Source: Phragmites australis | Lineage: Eukaryota; Streptophyta; Magnoliopsida; Poales; Poaceae | Direction: 5' to 3' | Assembly: GCF_958298935.1 (NCBI RefSeq) | Contig: NC_084923.1 | Span: 1,180,501-1,244,500, forward strand | Length of the DNA: 64,000 nt | In this document: in pieces, positions 25,201 to 34,590 of the stretch | How positions within the stretch are numbered: position 1 is the stretch's first letter | Layout of the letters: each line of letters begins with the position of its first letter | Notes under the pieces: model-generated | The model's input: only the letters and a program-made list of their open reading frames with translations | The model's database searches: none | What the model was told of the DNA's origin: nothing | Program-made: the position numbers and the translations under genes

Positions 25201-28200
25201 ATTAGAGTTACTTCTTGCAGATCTTTTGCACGATCCTTCCTATAAAAGAATATTTTCTGTCAATCAGTTTTTTTTTCTAAAATGTTGTAGGTGTATTCTT
25301 GTTTTTTTTCAATCAATACATAAAAAATTTCATATTTTTAACTCATCATTTGCAAAAATCTTTTATTATATTATCGATTGTTTATATCTTGTATTCTTGT
25401 ACAAGCTCGTAGTGCTTCGTATTATATTATTTGAAGGCCAGTGGATAAAACTAAATGCACACAAAAAATATAGATATTTATTATGCTGCTTATTGAGCTT
25501 GAGGTGGCTGCTTTTATTTTTTCTTTTTCATCCTTAAAGCTTCTGATCTTAAATTGGTTTTTCTTTTGCAGCTAACTGTACTGACTGTGTACATATTTCT
25601 ATATGGGAAAACCTATCTGGTAAGATGGAGTATCAGAGGAGCATCCATGCAAATTTTCTTCTCTTTTTTTTTACCGTATTATCTCTGTGTGAATCTCAGG
25701 TATTCCACTTATTTTTGCATGTCAATTTACATGCATGCAAATTCCCATATGCTCTTGTTGATGTCTTCATGGAGGTTACAAAAACAGTCTGGAAAGTTCA
25801 TAGTACTGTAGTAAAACAAAATGAGCCATGCCATTTTCAACCTTTTTTTTTTTTTGCATGATTTGAGATGCACTTGGTTTGATATATATGTTAAATGTTG
25901 TAGAAGATTCCAAACAAATTTGGAGAAAATTAAAACATGGGATAATTTGGACCACTAGCTGATGGTTACCGGCTACCGGTAGGTACTGGGAAATATGAGG
26001 ATTTAATGCTGACATTCATAGCAGATTGTTGTTTCTAGTCTGAAGCTAATATGTTTGGTATAACATAAACTAGCCGAATGGTCCATGCAACTGAACACAC
26101 CTCTCAAAATACGAATCATACGAAATGAATACGTGATGTTGTCGGATACGGACCATGTCTGTCTTGAATATTACCTCGGATATTGAGTAAAAGCAACATC
26201 CATATATATGACATATGTTACAATGATTCAACCACTCCACGAATCCAAAATCCAATCACATTGTTCTCCACATATCACGAATAGTCCAAGTAGTGTGTAG
26301 ACATAGTTAGTGGCTTAGTGCCTTCGTGACAATTGAATACACGATATTGACATATTACATCAAATAGATAAACTAATAGATGGTCTCACAAATCCATAGC
26401 AAATAGCCAATTAGCAAATGTCAAAAATTAGGCCATTTCAATCAATAATTTCACCCGCATCATCCCCATTCTGAACATTTGCATGCCCTGAGGAGCTTGG
26501 AATTGGTGTAGCTTGGTATCGTACTGGTGAGCAGCTTTCAAGTGGTTCCAAAACATCTTGGTGCCCTTGTTGGGGTCAGCGCGAGATTTGTAATTGCATA
26601 TGTTGCATTTCGCCCAAAGTTGTTCCTCCGTCACACCATCTTCTCTCTTGTGTGTCTCCACATACCTAGTGTAGTGTTCCCAAACACTTGGTGCAGTCCT
26701 CCTAATTGAAAGGACAACATTGATTTTCACTCAAAACTTCATGAGTAGATCTGAAACTAAATCAAATAAATATATAGAAAACCACAAGGTGGAGCTATAC
26801 AATGAAGAGACCACCCTGCAAAGTGCAGCACTAGCTGCACCTTTCTTCATCATATTTGCAGATAAAAAGAAATAGCTTTTGTTTATTTGAAATTGGAGGT
26901 ATCTACTATGCTAGAATTAACATCTACATTAACTCTGGTATGTAAAAAAAAAAATCTGTAAATAAGGTTCAGATAGAACAATGCTTTAAAATTTAAATTA
27001 ATAAGGCAATACATTAATATATAGTGCTTAACTGCTCATTGTAACTGCCATATCCTACATAAAGTTATAGTAAGCTCCTGCATGGACTCTATTGAAACCC
27101 AGTCCCCGTGTTTTCACTACATGATTTGAATTTTGAAGATTGTGTTAATCTGTCAACGAGCAACAGGGGCCCCGGCTGGTGAAGTCGGGCAAATATGCAA
27201 ACGCGGCGCGTGCTGGCGTGCGGTGTAGGATACCCACATGCTGTTGTTGCCGGCTTCGGCGGTGGTGATGGTGGAGGGAGATCGAGGGGAGAGGGGAGGA
27301 GGGGAGTGACTGAGCGAGCGTTCCAGTGGGAAAGACGGATCGATCCTTGTAGCAACCAGATCTTGGCTGCGAATAGAGATTAAGAGTGGGTCAGATTCCT
27401 CTTCGGATAATTTTAACGGATATCTGGTATCCGACGGATACCAGGCTCCCCATATCCGGATCCGATATCCGAGATCCGATTAGCATCTAAAACGGTTTGG
27501 ACGATTGGGCGGGCAGAGAAAATCTGACCTGTTTTCATTCCTAGTGGGCACAGAGGACGATGAGCTGTCTGAATTATGAAAGGAGTTGGAGCACGTCATG
27601 GGGAAAATGTGGCATGTGCCAAAGCCCCAGGCCAAGTCAGTTGCAAATCAACACAACATCTCTACCAGGCACCACCGCCATCACCAATGAGATGTCACCG
27701 GCAACTACCACTCGGAGCATGGATCAGACAAGATTAGGCCAATAAAGAGCAATAACAACAACAACTAAGCCTAGTCCCAAGCAAGTTAGGATAGAGAAGA
27801 TATGAAACCCACAAGATCCAACAAAAAAGATGAGAAAAATAAAAAGGTACTAGTAATAGTAATAATGGTAAAAGGAGACCGAGAAAGAGCCTTCTAAACT
27901 ATATTTAAAGGTTAGGCCGATATGGTTTAAATGTTGGGCCAATATAAAGAGCCATTTGCACGGTGTTACACACTTAAAATATAAAGAGCCATTTGTAGCA
28001 CTAATATAGGCATCTCATCACCAGTCAAAACATGTAACATCAAGTGGCTAGAATGAAGTGTTTTGGAGGCTAAAAGGTTAGTAACCCTTCATCAACCGTG
28101 AACCTTTACTTAACACCATCAATTTTTCTTTAAAATAGCCAAGATTGGTCATACAAAATCATATTATTAGATTTGCCTCTTGAAATGCTTTTGTAGAAAT

Positions 28201-31200
28201 ATATATTTTTATTGTATATATTAGTGGAAACTTACAAATAGTAGTGGTCAAAAGTACATCTCAAAGACTGCAAAAAAATCAGTAGTGTCAAATAGAAAAG
28301 AACTGAAGGGGTGATATTTTTCTATTGTGCCAAAAGAATCCCCAGCATAACCACTGCATCATTGGCTCATATATGGTTGCCATCCTGTGTTTGTCTGTGA
28401 TGTTCCTGGGACAATCAAGCTCACATATGTTGTAGTGCATGTGAACTTTCTCGATTATTAAGCATTGCATTCACTTTAAATCTGGTATGAGAATTTTTTT
28501 GCAGTCACATGTTATGGTGGCACATGAGTTTCTTGTATCTCTTACTTATGAACTTTGCATCTATAGATTATCTACCCTTTTTTCTCGTCATTTTCTTGGC
28601 CTCGGTTTCTGGAAGTTTTGTCAGCATACTGTCTAGTTTCTTGGATTGTTGCCCTGACGCACACCTTTTGTTATTTGTTTGGTTAGGCCTTATCTGGTGT
28701 TGGAGAATCAATTCAAAATAGAGCGGATATATTGCAGAATACAGCCTTGAATGCCGCTCTGAATACTCAATTTCTGTTCCAGATTGGTATATTTACTGCA
28801 GTTCCCATGATTCTTGGTATCATCCTTGAGTCAGGTGTCTTAACGGTATCCCCTTTCCCCTGCAGACTTCTGGGTTAGCCTGTGAATTTTGGTTGTTTTT
28901 TAACTTTTGAAACAAGATAGAAACAATTCTCAATTAAATTATATTCCTTCCGATTCCAATCTAGTTTGTAGCATCATTAGTGATTTTAGGTTATATGAAC
29001 TAATTGTTTTGCTGACTTGAGCTTATATTTCCAGTCTTATGTGAAACCTAAGCACTATTTGTTAGCTTGATTCTCAAATCACAATTATATTCTATAAATT
29101 ATTGCCAAGAGCGATAAGGAATGTATCCTTATTTGTGAATGCGTGGATGCAGGCTTTTGTAAGCTTTATTACAATGCAGTTCCAACTGTGCTCTGTATTT
29201 TTCACTTTCTCCCTTGGAACAAGGACACACTACTTTGGCCGGACAATACTACATGGAGGTGCAAAGGTAGGCTTCTTGTTTCAGAAGTGGTGCTCATCAG
29301 TTTCTCAATTTTCCCAATACTGATCTGTTGTTTTTCTTATTAATTACCAGTATAGAGCAACTGGTAGGGGTTTTGTGGTACGGCATATCAAGTTCGCTGA
29401 AAACTACCGTCTTTATTCTCGAAGCCATTTTGTGAAAGGGTTTGTTGGTCACCTGATGTTACTCTCGAGATTACTAGCTCAAATCTGATATCAAATATTT
29501 TTAATGATGATTGTTCTTGGTTCTTGTAGGATGGAGGTTTTACTTCTATTGGTGATCTTTCTAGCATATGGTTTTAACAATGGTGAAGCTCTTGGCTACA
29601 TTTTACTTTCAATAAGTAGTTGGTTTATGGCACTGTCTTGGCTTTATGCTCCCTATTTATTCAACCCATCTGGATTTGAATGGCAGAAGTAAGCAACTAA
29701 GCATTCTATGTATCTTTGTACTGTGATAAGTAATTTGAAATTGTCAGGATGAAGTTGGTAACCCTTCCCCCCTCAGGATCGTTGAGGATTTCAGAGACTG
29801 GACAAACTGGCTGTTTTATCGAGGTGGAATTGGTGTTAAAGGAGAAGAAAGCTGGGAAGCCTGGTGGGAAGAAGAACTGGTAATTGACTATGGCCTGTAT
29901 CCGATTTAGCCTTCAAGTCTCAGTAGATCTGTCTACTGTGTCATTCTGTCAACACCTCAATCATCTTTGTGAGCAAAACATTGTGTGCATGACAAGCTAA
30001 AGCGAAAAGAACTCTTTAGCAATCCTGTTGCTCCTAATAATATCATCAGAACATATCCTTATGCTTCTGAGGTTTATGGTTTTGAATTCTTACATAGATG
30101 CAAAGTAAAACGTTTGACTACTTTGCCAACTCCTACGTCCTACTGCATCAAAAATATAGTCCTTATTCTTGTTTGTGCCTCTACATTGTATTGTCATGCT
30201 TATGCTCTCATTAGCTTCGGTTCTCTTTAAATATAACATGGCTGAAGAAAGAACTATAAGTCGTTAACAATCTTAAATATATATTGTATGCAGAAGTTTG
30301 AAACATAGACCACTGGAATATGCTAGAATGTCAACGGTGTTGAAAACGGTTCATTTTCAAACACTTCTTTTTTCAGGAACATATTCAAACCGTTGGAGGA
30401 AGGATACTGGAAACTATACTAAGCTTAAGGTTTTTTATCTTTCAATATGGAGTTGTTTACCACATGGATGCAAGCGATGCAAGCACGTCTTTATTGGTAT
30501 GTTAGTATTACAGCTTTCATTTGCTGATTGATGCCTCCTTTAGTTGGTTAGAGTATGGGACATTGAAATGATCTAATTTGTGTAATGCTTTGTGACTAAA
30601 TGCCTTAAATGGCGTATTTTTGTTGGCCGAGATGATCAAAAGAATCGTAAATTCATATCTTGGCACTGCAGGTGTATTGGATTTCATGGGCTGTGCTTGG
30701 TGGCCTTTTTGTCCTTCTGTTGGTATGTGCATTCCTTATTTATTGGTAACTTAACTATTATTGGCTTCTACGTATCCAGATGTTCATTATGTTACTATTG
30801 TATTATTGTGCAGGTATTTGGTTTAAATCCCAAGGCCATGGTTCATTTTCAATTGTTCCTGCGTCTGGTCAAAAGCATCGCATTTTTGATGGTTTTGGCG
30901 GGTTTGGTTGTGGCGATTGTGTTTACACGCCTCAGTGTCACAGATGTATTTGCTTCCATTCTAGCATTTGTGCCAACTGGGTGGGGAATTCTTTCGGTGA
31001 GTCTCTGCTGCCAACTTTTATATCCATGAAATATTACCCATGTATTTAGTCTGCTTTGTTTATAGGTCCACTCTGCAAACACTTGACACTGGAAAATATG
31101 TCTGAATTATTGCATAGCACAGGCTAGAACGTGACTATCAAAAGTCAAAAGTTTTTTTTTGGTACATAGTGTTTATTTGCTGTCCACTCCATTACCTTCC

Positions 31201-31548
31201 ATTTGACCAATCAGTTCGTAAGTAATAAATATGCTGATTGACTCTTTCACCTTTGCAGACTGTAGTGATTTGCTAAAAATGTTTATTCATCTTATTTTTT
31301 TTGTTTTACAGATTGCTGTGGCATGGAAACCTATTATGAAGAAATTAGGCTTGTGGAAAATAGTGCGCTCCCTAGCTCGGCTGTATGATGCTGGCATGGG
31401 GATGATCATTTTTGTCCCCATAGCCATCTGTTCATGGTTTCCGTTTATATCGACTTTCCAGACACGACTTCTGTTTAACCAGGCCTTCAGCAGAGGTTTG
31501 GAGATTTCTCTCATTCTTGCTGGCAATAACCCAAATGCAGGGATGTGA
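408..31548 (+). CDS. GSL10: Callose synthase 9 / glucan synthase-like 10 (5'-partial, 47 exons)
   Basis: This is a plasma-membrane beta-1,3-glucan (callose) synthase that uses UDP-glucose. In plants such enzymes build callose at the cell plate, plasmodesmata and during pollen development. The 47 exons I placed sum to 5,127 nt in one open frame, giving 1,708 residues and a TGA at 31,546. Arabidopsis relatives have about 1,890-1,900 residues, so roughly 190 N-terminal residues lie off the left edge. The ATG at 408 is an internal Met, directly behind a pyrimidine-rich tract ending in CAG. Recognisable blocks include GEAGNVRFLPEGLCYI, ARTVRGMMYYRKALMLQ, GVREHVFTGSVSSLASFMS, VGKGRDVGLNQIAVFEGK and GNGEQVLSRDIYRLGQ. 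The C-terminus GLEISLILAGNNPNAGM fits the CalS9 type better than the CalS10/GSL8 ending. This clade call is from memory, not from an alignment. All introns I placed are GT-AG except the one at 10,110-10,183. The exons are listed in the four segment entries. Confidence 0.95.
4997..5539. mobile_element. Non-autonomous hAT-type MITE in callose synthase intron 5
   Basis: The ends are GAGGTGGGCAA on the left and the inverse TTGCCCACCC-TTA on the right. Both sides are followed by inverted subterminal sequence rich in CGGTTT and AACCG motifs, typical of plant hAT elements. Imperfect 8-bp flanks share CTGTGT (left 4989-4996, right 5540-5547), consistent with a decayed target-site duplication. There is no transposase. 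The element is 543 bp. Confidence 0.72.
6289..6988. mobile_element. 700-bp TIR element in callose synthase intron 8
   Basis: The left end reads TAGGTTTAAGGACCCCTTTG and the right end is its imperfect inverse (GGGCCCTAAACCTA), with about 25 bp of terminal inverted repeat. No coding capacity is seen. The internal sequence repeats a short phrase (GAGGATAGCTT near 6,573 and 6,670). The family is uncertain because no clear target-site duplication is visible; flanks TGA and TAA could be a decayed 3-bp Harbinger-type site. Confidence 0.55.
7139..11871 (+). other. Callose synthase exons 9-17: first transmembrane block
   Basis: Exons are 7139-7255, 8274-8376, 8472-8595, 9624-9801, 9910-9962, 10049-10109, 10184-10265, 10568-10617 and 11785-11871 (residues about 277-561). 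About six hydrophobic stretches can be read, around LWMFLIMMFQGLTIIAF, LLSLGPTYVVMKFVESLL, FTVASLVICYLYV, IYVFVISAYAGAHIVISLLM, VAFWITILGAKFSFTYFLQ and ILSLWAPVVSIYLLDIHV. They match the N-terminal membrane cluster of plant callose synthases. The block ends at LLGARDRLGE, just before the cytosolic catalytic region. The junction between 10,109 and 10,184 lacks a GT donor (separate entry). Confidence 0.92.
10110..10183 (+). other. 74-bp intron with a non-canonical GA donor (GA-AG)
   Basis: The family alignment demands a junction between ...FTYFLQ (ends 10,109) and IKPLVKPT (starts 10,184). The base pair after the upstream exon is GA, not GT or GC. The acceptor CAG at 10,181-10,183 is normal. 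The nearest GT is 5 nt downstream at 10,115. Using it with the normal acceptor creates an immediate TAA, and reading straight through meets an in-frame TAA at 10,142. Confidence 0.7.
12354..12770 (-). pseudogene. Unidentified antisense coding-like fragment (138-codon ORF) in callose synthase intron 17
   Basis: This open frame runs antisense inside the 963-bp intron 11,872-12,834. Its composition looks like real protein: an acidic/basic start EEEKEKK, then SYLDAVSGTCFFISQIDVLG, GSFSKEPLLKSIENRYLDF, YMYWMPLIGGESN and CCVLEAKMTSRKVQECV. I do not recognise the family. A second antisense frame (12,179-12,412) continues with WEFTQGGSELPTYMDFWGFF, which suggests one coding region broken by a frameshift near 12,360-12,410. 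It could be a captured gene fragment or a transposon-borne piece. Chance cannot be excluded. Confidence 0.35.
16821..18388. mobile_element. Long-TIR DNA transposon with GC-rich interior (MULE-like, non-autonomous)
   Basis: About 135-140 bp at the left (16,821-16,960) reappears inverted at the right (18,243-18,388), with shared runs such as GAGTTGGTTTAA, ACCAGAAATCTT and TAAAACCGT. TIRs this long suggest a Mutator-like or foldback element. The interior (17,000-18,240) is strongly GC-rich with many overlapping open frames on both strands and no recognisable transposase, so it could be captured host sequence. Target-site duplications are not clear because the flanks are TATA-rich. Confidence 0.65.
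18409..18655 (+). mobile_element. AT-rich MITE, copy A
   Basis: About 247 bp with imperfect inverted ends of about 37 bp: AGGACACA...TGTACTC... on the left, and the inverse ending GAGTACAGACTAGTTTTCCT on the right. The interior repeats the phrases AAGTAGTATATA and TATACATCTCA. It abuts copy B. Confidence 0.6.
18656..18892 (+). mobile_element. AT-rich MITE, copy B
   Basis: Same family and orientation as copy A. The shared phrases GGTGTTCAGAAAGGAGTATG, AAGTAGTATATAC and ATAACGGGATCAACTGTGGA occur in the same order. It lies head-to-tail directly behind copy A. Confidence 0.58.
19206..19241. repeat. (TC)n microsatellite
   Basis: About 18 uninterrupted TC units within intron 27 of the callose synthase gene. 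Confidence 0.97.
19541..19686 (-). mobile_element. AT-rich MITE, copy C (inverted, shortened)
   Basis: This is the reverse complement of part of copies A and B, with CATACTCTTTTCTGAACACC matching the inverse of the A/B motif. It ends AGTACAAGATAGGCTTCCT. Together A and C could also be the long inverted ends of one larger composite element (18,409-19,686). Confidence 0.5.
22817..23788. mobile_element. TGTAACACCC...GGGTGTTACA bounded element (LTR-like), intron 36
   Basis: A perfect 10-bp inverted pair, TGTAACACCC at 22,817 and GGGTGTTACA at 23,779, bounds 972 bp. TGTAACACCC is a common start of plant LTRs. The 5' part holds a roughly 128-bp tandem duplication: TTTGCTAAAAGCCCAGCC occurs near 22,831 and again near 22,968. 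A hAT element is nested inside (23,000-23,633). Flanks are only A-rich, so a target-site duplication cannot be called. Confidence 0.5.
23000..23633. mobile_element. hAT-type element nested in the 22.8-23.8 kb repeat
   Basis: The left end TAGGGCTGCTCA and right end TGAACACCCCTA are imperfect inverses. Subterminal regions carry opposed GGTTTGG and CCAAACC motifs. The flanks resemble the TGGGGCGA phrase seen uninterrupted at about 22,852, which fits insertion into the second copy of the surrounding repeat. No transposase is seen. Confidence 0.5.
24152..24300. repeat. SINE-like dispersed repeat, copy 1
   Basis: This shares with 27,752-27,879 the ordered phrases CAACAACAAC, TCCCAAGCAAGTT, GATGAAACCCACAAGATCCA and GGTACTAGTAATAGTAA. 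The CAA-rich start and the GATGAAACCCA phrase resemble grass SINE-type repeats I know, but the family name is not secure. Confidence 0.55.
26090..27545 (-). mobile_element. hAT transposon remnant in callose synthase intron 38
   Basis: The left part (26,090-26,200) and right part (27,390-27,545) both carry CGGATA/ATCCG-rich sequence typical of hAT subterminal regions, and the right edge reads TTTTCATTCCTAG, a plausible hAT end. Between them is an antisense BED zinc finger. The rest of the transposase is missing. Intron 38 (25,620-28,686) is 3.07 kb mainly because of this insertion. Confidence 0.5.
26428..26730 (-). pseudogene. BED-type zinc finger fragment of a hAT transposase
   Basis: A 100-codon antisense frame with APSVWEHY near its start, then WAKCNICNYKSRADPNKGTK and FWNHLKAAHQ. 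This is the W...C-x2-C...H-x4-H arrangement of zf-BED domains, found at the N-terminus of plant hAT transposases. No dimerisation (hATC) or DDE-like region follows, so it is a relic that was never part of the callose synthase. Confidence 0.72.
27752..27879. repeat. SINE-like dispersed repeat, copy 2
   Basis: Second copy of the repeat at 24,152, same orientation. It shares GTCCCAAGCAAGTTAGG-like and ATGAAACCCACAAGATCCA phrases and an (A)n/TAATAGTAATAA-type tail. It lies in a different intron of the same gene. Confidence 0.55.
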
Positions 31549-32150
31549 TGGTGGCAGTTGGGGTCTTGTGCTTCATCAATCGGATCATGCACATTCTCAG
31601 TTAGCATTAGGATGTATATATCTCCATGTTGACCGGCAATCATTTGATGTGGGTTGATTGGATATATTTCTATTGTGAGACTAGTAGCTGTAATTGTTAT
31701 GCCTGAGAACTTTCTGTTGTATGGCACTCCTAAGTTTTGACATATTGATATGTGGGCTGATTGGCATATGAACTGGCTTATTATCATCCATTCAGCTAAT
31801 GTGATACGTAAGAGTTTTATATGAAGAAAAGCAAACATCTGTTGAACTAGTACGGCAGAATTGAGGCGTCTGCTCTCCGGTCGGATTGGAAATGGGTGAT
31901 CTAGACAAAGAAAATTATTTTTTTCTACGAGGCGAGGTGCTCCGTTCTCAGATAGAACACGCGTGGTTGATATTTTTTTCTTGCGTGTTGTTGGACTTTT
32001 AATCCTTTTATCGATGTTGGACACAGTTAATTGGATTTGTTACTTGAAAGTGATGCGATGGGTTGTAATCGAATGTACCTGTTAAGCTGCTTAATGTCGA
32101 CTTTGGTTTGTATAAAATAAGCAGGTTAGCTAATCCATCTTTTGATGGTT
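31549..32150 (+). other. Probable 3' UTR of callose synthase and downstream spacer
   Basis: AT-rich, without coding features. AATAAG-like signals occur near 32,117. The exact polyadenylation site cannot be set from sequence alone. Confidence 0.45.
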
Positions 32151-32168
32151 TGGATTCAGTATGAATTA

Positions 32169-32185
32169 GGGGGGGGGGGGGGGGG
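32169..32185. repeat. 17-bp poly-G tract
   Basis: An uninterrupted run of G just beyond the callose synthase gene. It may be a slippage site or an assembly artefact; length is likely unreliable. Confidence 0.9.
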
Positions 32186-33150
32186 AATACGTCGCCCAGG
32201 TAGGGTAACCCCGTCTACACGTGTTTGGCGAGTCAAAACTCTTAATCCACATCTTGGCCTTGAATCAAGCGTATCCTAATAGGTAAATTGATATTGGCAC
32301 AACCAAAATGGTGGTAACTACAGTAATAATTGGCTATAGTTCACTTCGGTGCCAAAAAAAAAAAAGAAATTTGGTCGGGTTCATTAATTTATTTTAGCCA
32401 TATTAGATGAAAATATTTGAGTTGACAACCCCATGTATGGTATTGCCAAGTTTGAATTGAGAGCTCCGAACTTTGTTTGTCTTGGCGGCAAACGATTTGG
32501 CTGATTTGAGTGTGGTTAATGGAATATGTTTCCATCTGAAAGATGTAATGCCGAATTAAGTGGATGCGGATAAAGAGCCCCTCTTGTCTTGTTGTTCTGT
32601 TTACCCACACAGTCGTCAGAGACGTGGCTCCTTGCAGTTCCGCCGCCTACCATTCCATCACCAGCGCTCGTTCGAACATGACACTCTCATTCCAACCACG
32701 CCCGCCACTCAGTCACCTTTTCCAGCAACTGGCGAGCACCCCACCACCACCCTCCCATTTTTGTCACCCGCTGTAGGACCTCCCAAGGCCTCATGTGTGC
32801 ATCGTTCACCTTCTACCATCGTTGCCTCCACTCCCGTCACTGCAATCCTTGCCGCTAGCTGGCGTCGTCTCTCCAACCACATAGGAAAAAAGCTCCAAGG
32901 TGAGATGAAGTTGTTCCAACCAAAAACAAAGAAAAATCAATTTGTTGGGGTGATGTCCTACGAATAAAAAATCGAACTTTCCAACCCAGGAGCACGGAGC
33001 GGTGGGGCAAGGTGACAACAGCAACAGTCAGGAATAGAACAACTATCGATGAGAGGTGTGCCTAGCGTTCGTCTACGCGACCCCGAAAATTGCCAAGGCC
33101 TCCTCCCCTCTGGCCTTGTATGTTTGTTGTTGACTCGGATTACATCTAGG
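32186..33150. other. Intergenic spacer, no gene recognised
   Basis: An open frame at 32,560-32,967 is rich in Pro, Ser and Thr and matches no family I know. Apart from low-complexity C-rich stretches I see no supported feature. Confidence 0.5.
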
Positions 33151-33152
33151 AC

Positions 33153-33363
33153 TTTGTTTGGTAGAATTTTTGCTCCTAAATTTATTTTGAATCTTATGTT
33201 TATAGGTGAATATAAAATATTTTAAGTATATATTTTTAATCTAAAGTGCAAACAACTCATTCAAACACTCTAAGTATATACTCAACTATAGCTCTACAAA
33301 TTTGTAAAATTACATATACCTTGTTTTAAAAATCCTTAGAGCTAAAACTCTATTAAACATACA
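33153..33363. mobile_element. MITE of about 210 bp
   Basis: The left end TTTGTTTGGTAGAATTTTTG and the inverse of the right end, GTTTAATAGAGTTTTAGCTC, agree at most positions. The interior is AT-rich and non-coding. The family is not determined. Confidence 0.5.
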
Positions 33364-33927
33364 TGACAACTACAGATCTAGCCTAGGTCCATAAGGCCAT
33401 AGAAATTTCAACGAAAAACTTCAAAAATCTTAAAAATACAAAGAGGCAAATCTAGAAAACAGTAGTCTAGCCTCAACTCATGGGACCCGGATCCTCTACA
33501 TTAAAGGTGATTAATATCGAGAATCACTTTTTGCACGGTATAATGAGGCTGTACCTACAGTCCTCTACGTTAATCAAGAACTATAGCGTACCAACAGAGA
33601 TATAACATTGTTTTGATGGGCTGTACAGATGGTTTTGGTACTATAGCAGTCCTGTAGTGATTGATTCGGAGCATTTTTCAGGGATATGCTCTATTTTTTC
33701 GGGTGTGACGAAGCCAATCGTTCGTTCACAAATATATCAGTTCAATTATTGAAAACCAACTTCGCATGGGGTGTAGGCAGACGAATTATCTCCCCGTGTC
33801 TATTTCTTATCTAATATTTATCTATTTGATGATTCTCTCATATATTTATGATTTTTTTTATTAATGTCTCTCACACAAATTTCAATATAAATGAACGACG
33901 TATGCATCCACGAAGGACTATCCAATT
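33364..33927. other. Spacer, no feature recognised
   Basis: AT-rich, no coding potential and no clear repeat ends found. Confidence 0.5.
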
Positions 33928-33928
33928 A

Positions 33929-34590
33929 GGGATGGCAATCAGATCCGTGGATTTGGGTCCCCACGGACATTGCACCCGGTGAGTACAGGTTCGGGTGCAA
34001 AATCCCGCCCACATGTCTGGTGGGTTGGGTACCCGAAATAGTAGCGGGTCGGATTCTGGTTTCTACATGGCCCCGTGGGTGACTCGCGGGCACCCTGCAC
34101 ATCGCCCTCTCCTCTTCTTTCTCTCACCCCGTCACGCGGGCCGGTATCCCTCAGACCCTCACCTCACTCACTCACTCTCTCACCTCTCTCTCTTAGCACT
34201 CTCTCCCCCCTCCCCTATTGGCGACAATGGGCGAGTGCTTTCTCCAGATCCGAGCAGCAGCACCCCCTCCCTGGCCTTCCCTCCTGGTCCGGCAGCCCTG
34301 TCTCCATGGCCTCCCGCCCTCCCGACCCGATTGTCGCCCCTCCCTAGCTTTCCTGCCCCGCCTCCCCACCAGTCTGCCATTGCGACACCTCCGCACCATC
34401 GGCCCCGCCGCCCTGGTCTCCCCGCCCAACCACGCCTCCATAGGCCACCACCTCCCCGCCGCCCCTCCTCAGCCTCCCTTCCCTGCCCAACCGTCCCGCC
34501 CCCACATCGTCTGATGAGCTCATGGCTCCTTCGAATACGATTAATACCGTCAATAATCCTCAAATCATACAAGGTCCAATTACAATAGCA
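33929..34590. mobile_element. hAT-like end followed by a GC-rich, non-coding segment
   Basis: TAGGGATGGCAATC at about 33,931 followed by GGATCCG/GGGTCC-type subterminal repeats resembles the left end of grass hAT elements. It is followed by about 500 bp of C-rich sequence whose frames are open on both strands and full of Pro and Arg, a typical artefact of composition. The right end was not found. Confidence 0.4.

Larger units (their letters stand above)
24866..31548 (+). other. Callose synthase exons 37-47: end of catalytic domain and C-terminal transmembrane block
   Basis: Exons are 24866-25042, 25572-25619, 28687-28845, 29153-29266, 29351-29439, 29530-29688, 29777-29879, 30377-30496, 30672-30722, 30814-30996 and 31312-31548 (residues about 1230-1708). 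Conserved blocks are GKVAGGNGEQVLSRDIYRLG, FSLGTRTHYFGRTILHGG and YRATGRGFVVRHIKFAENYR. The last contains the RXTG tetrapeptide discussed in the literature as a UDP-glucose-binding candidate. Several hydrophobic helices alternate with a cytosolic loop containing ESWEAWWEEE. The stop codon is TGA at 31,546-31,548. Confidence 0.94.

Noticed and set aside
31287..32024. 245-codon antisense ORF
   Set aside because: It is the shadow of the last callose synthase exon plus its 3' UTR.
32560..32967. 135-codon ORF as a gene
   Set aside because: No domain, low-complexity Ser/Thr/Pro composition, no upstream signals.
33921..34581. TCCAATTA on both sides as a target-site duplication of the hAT-like segment
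   Set aside because: The sequence next to the right copy does not form an inverted repeat with the left end, so the match may be chance.
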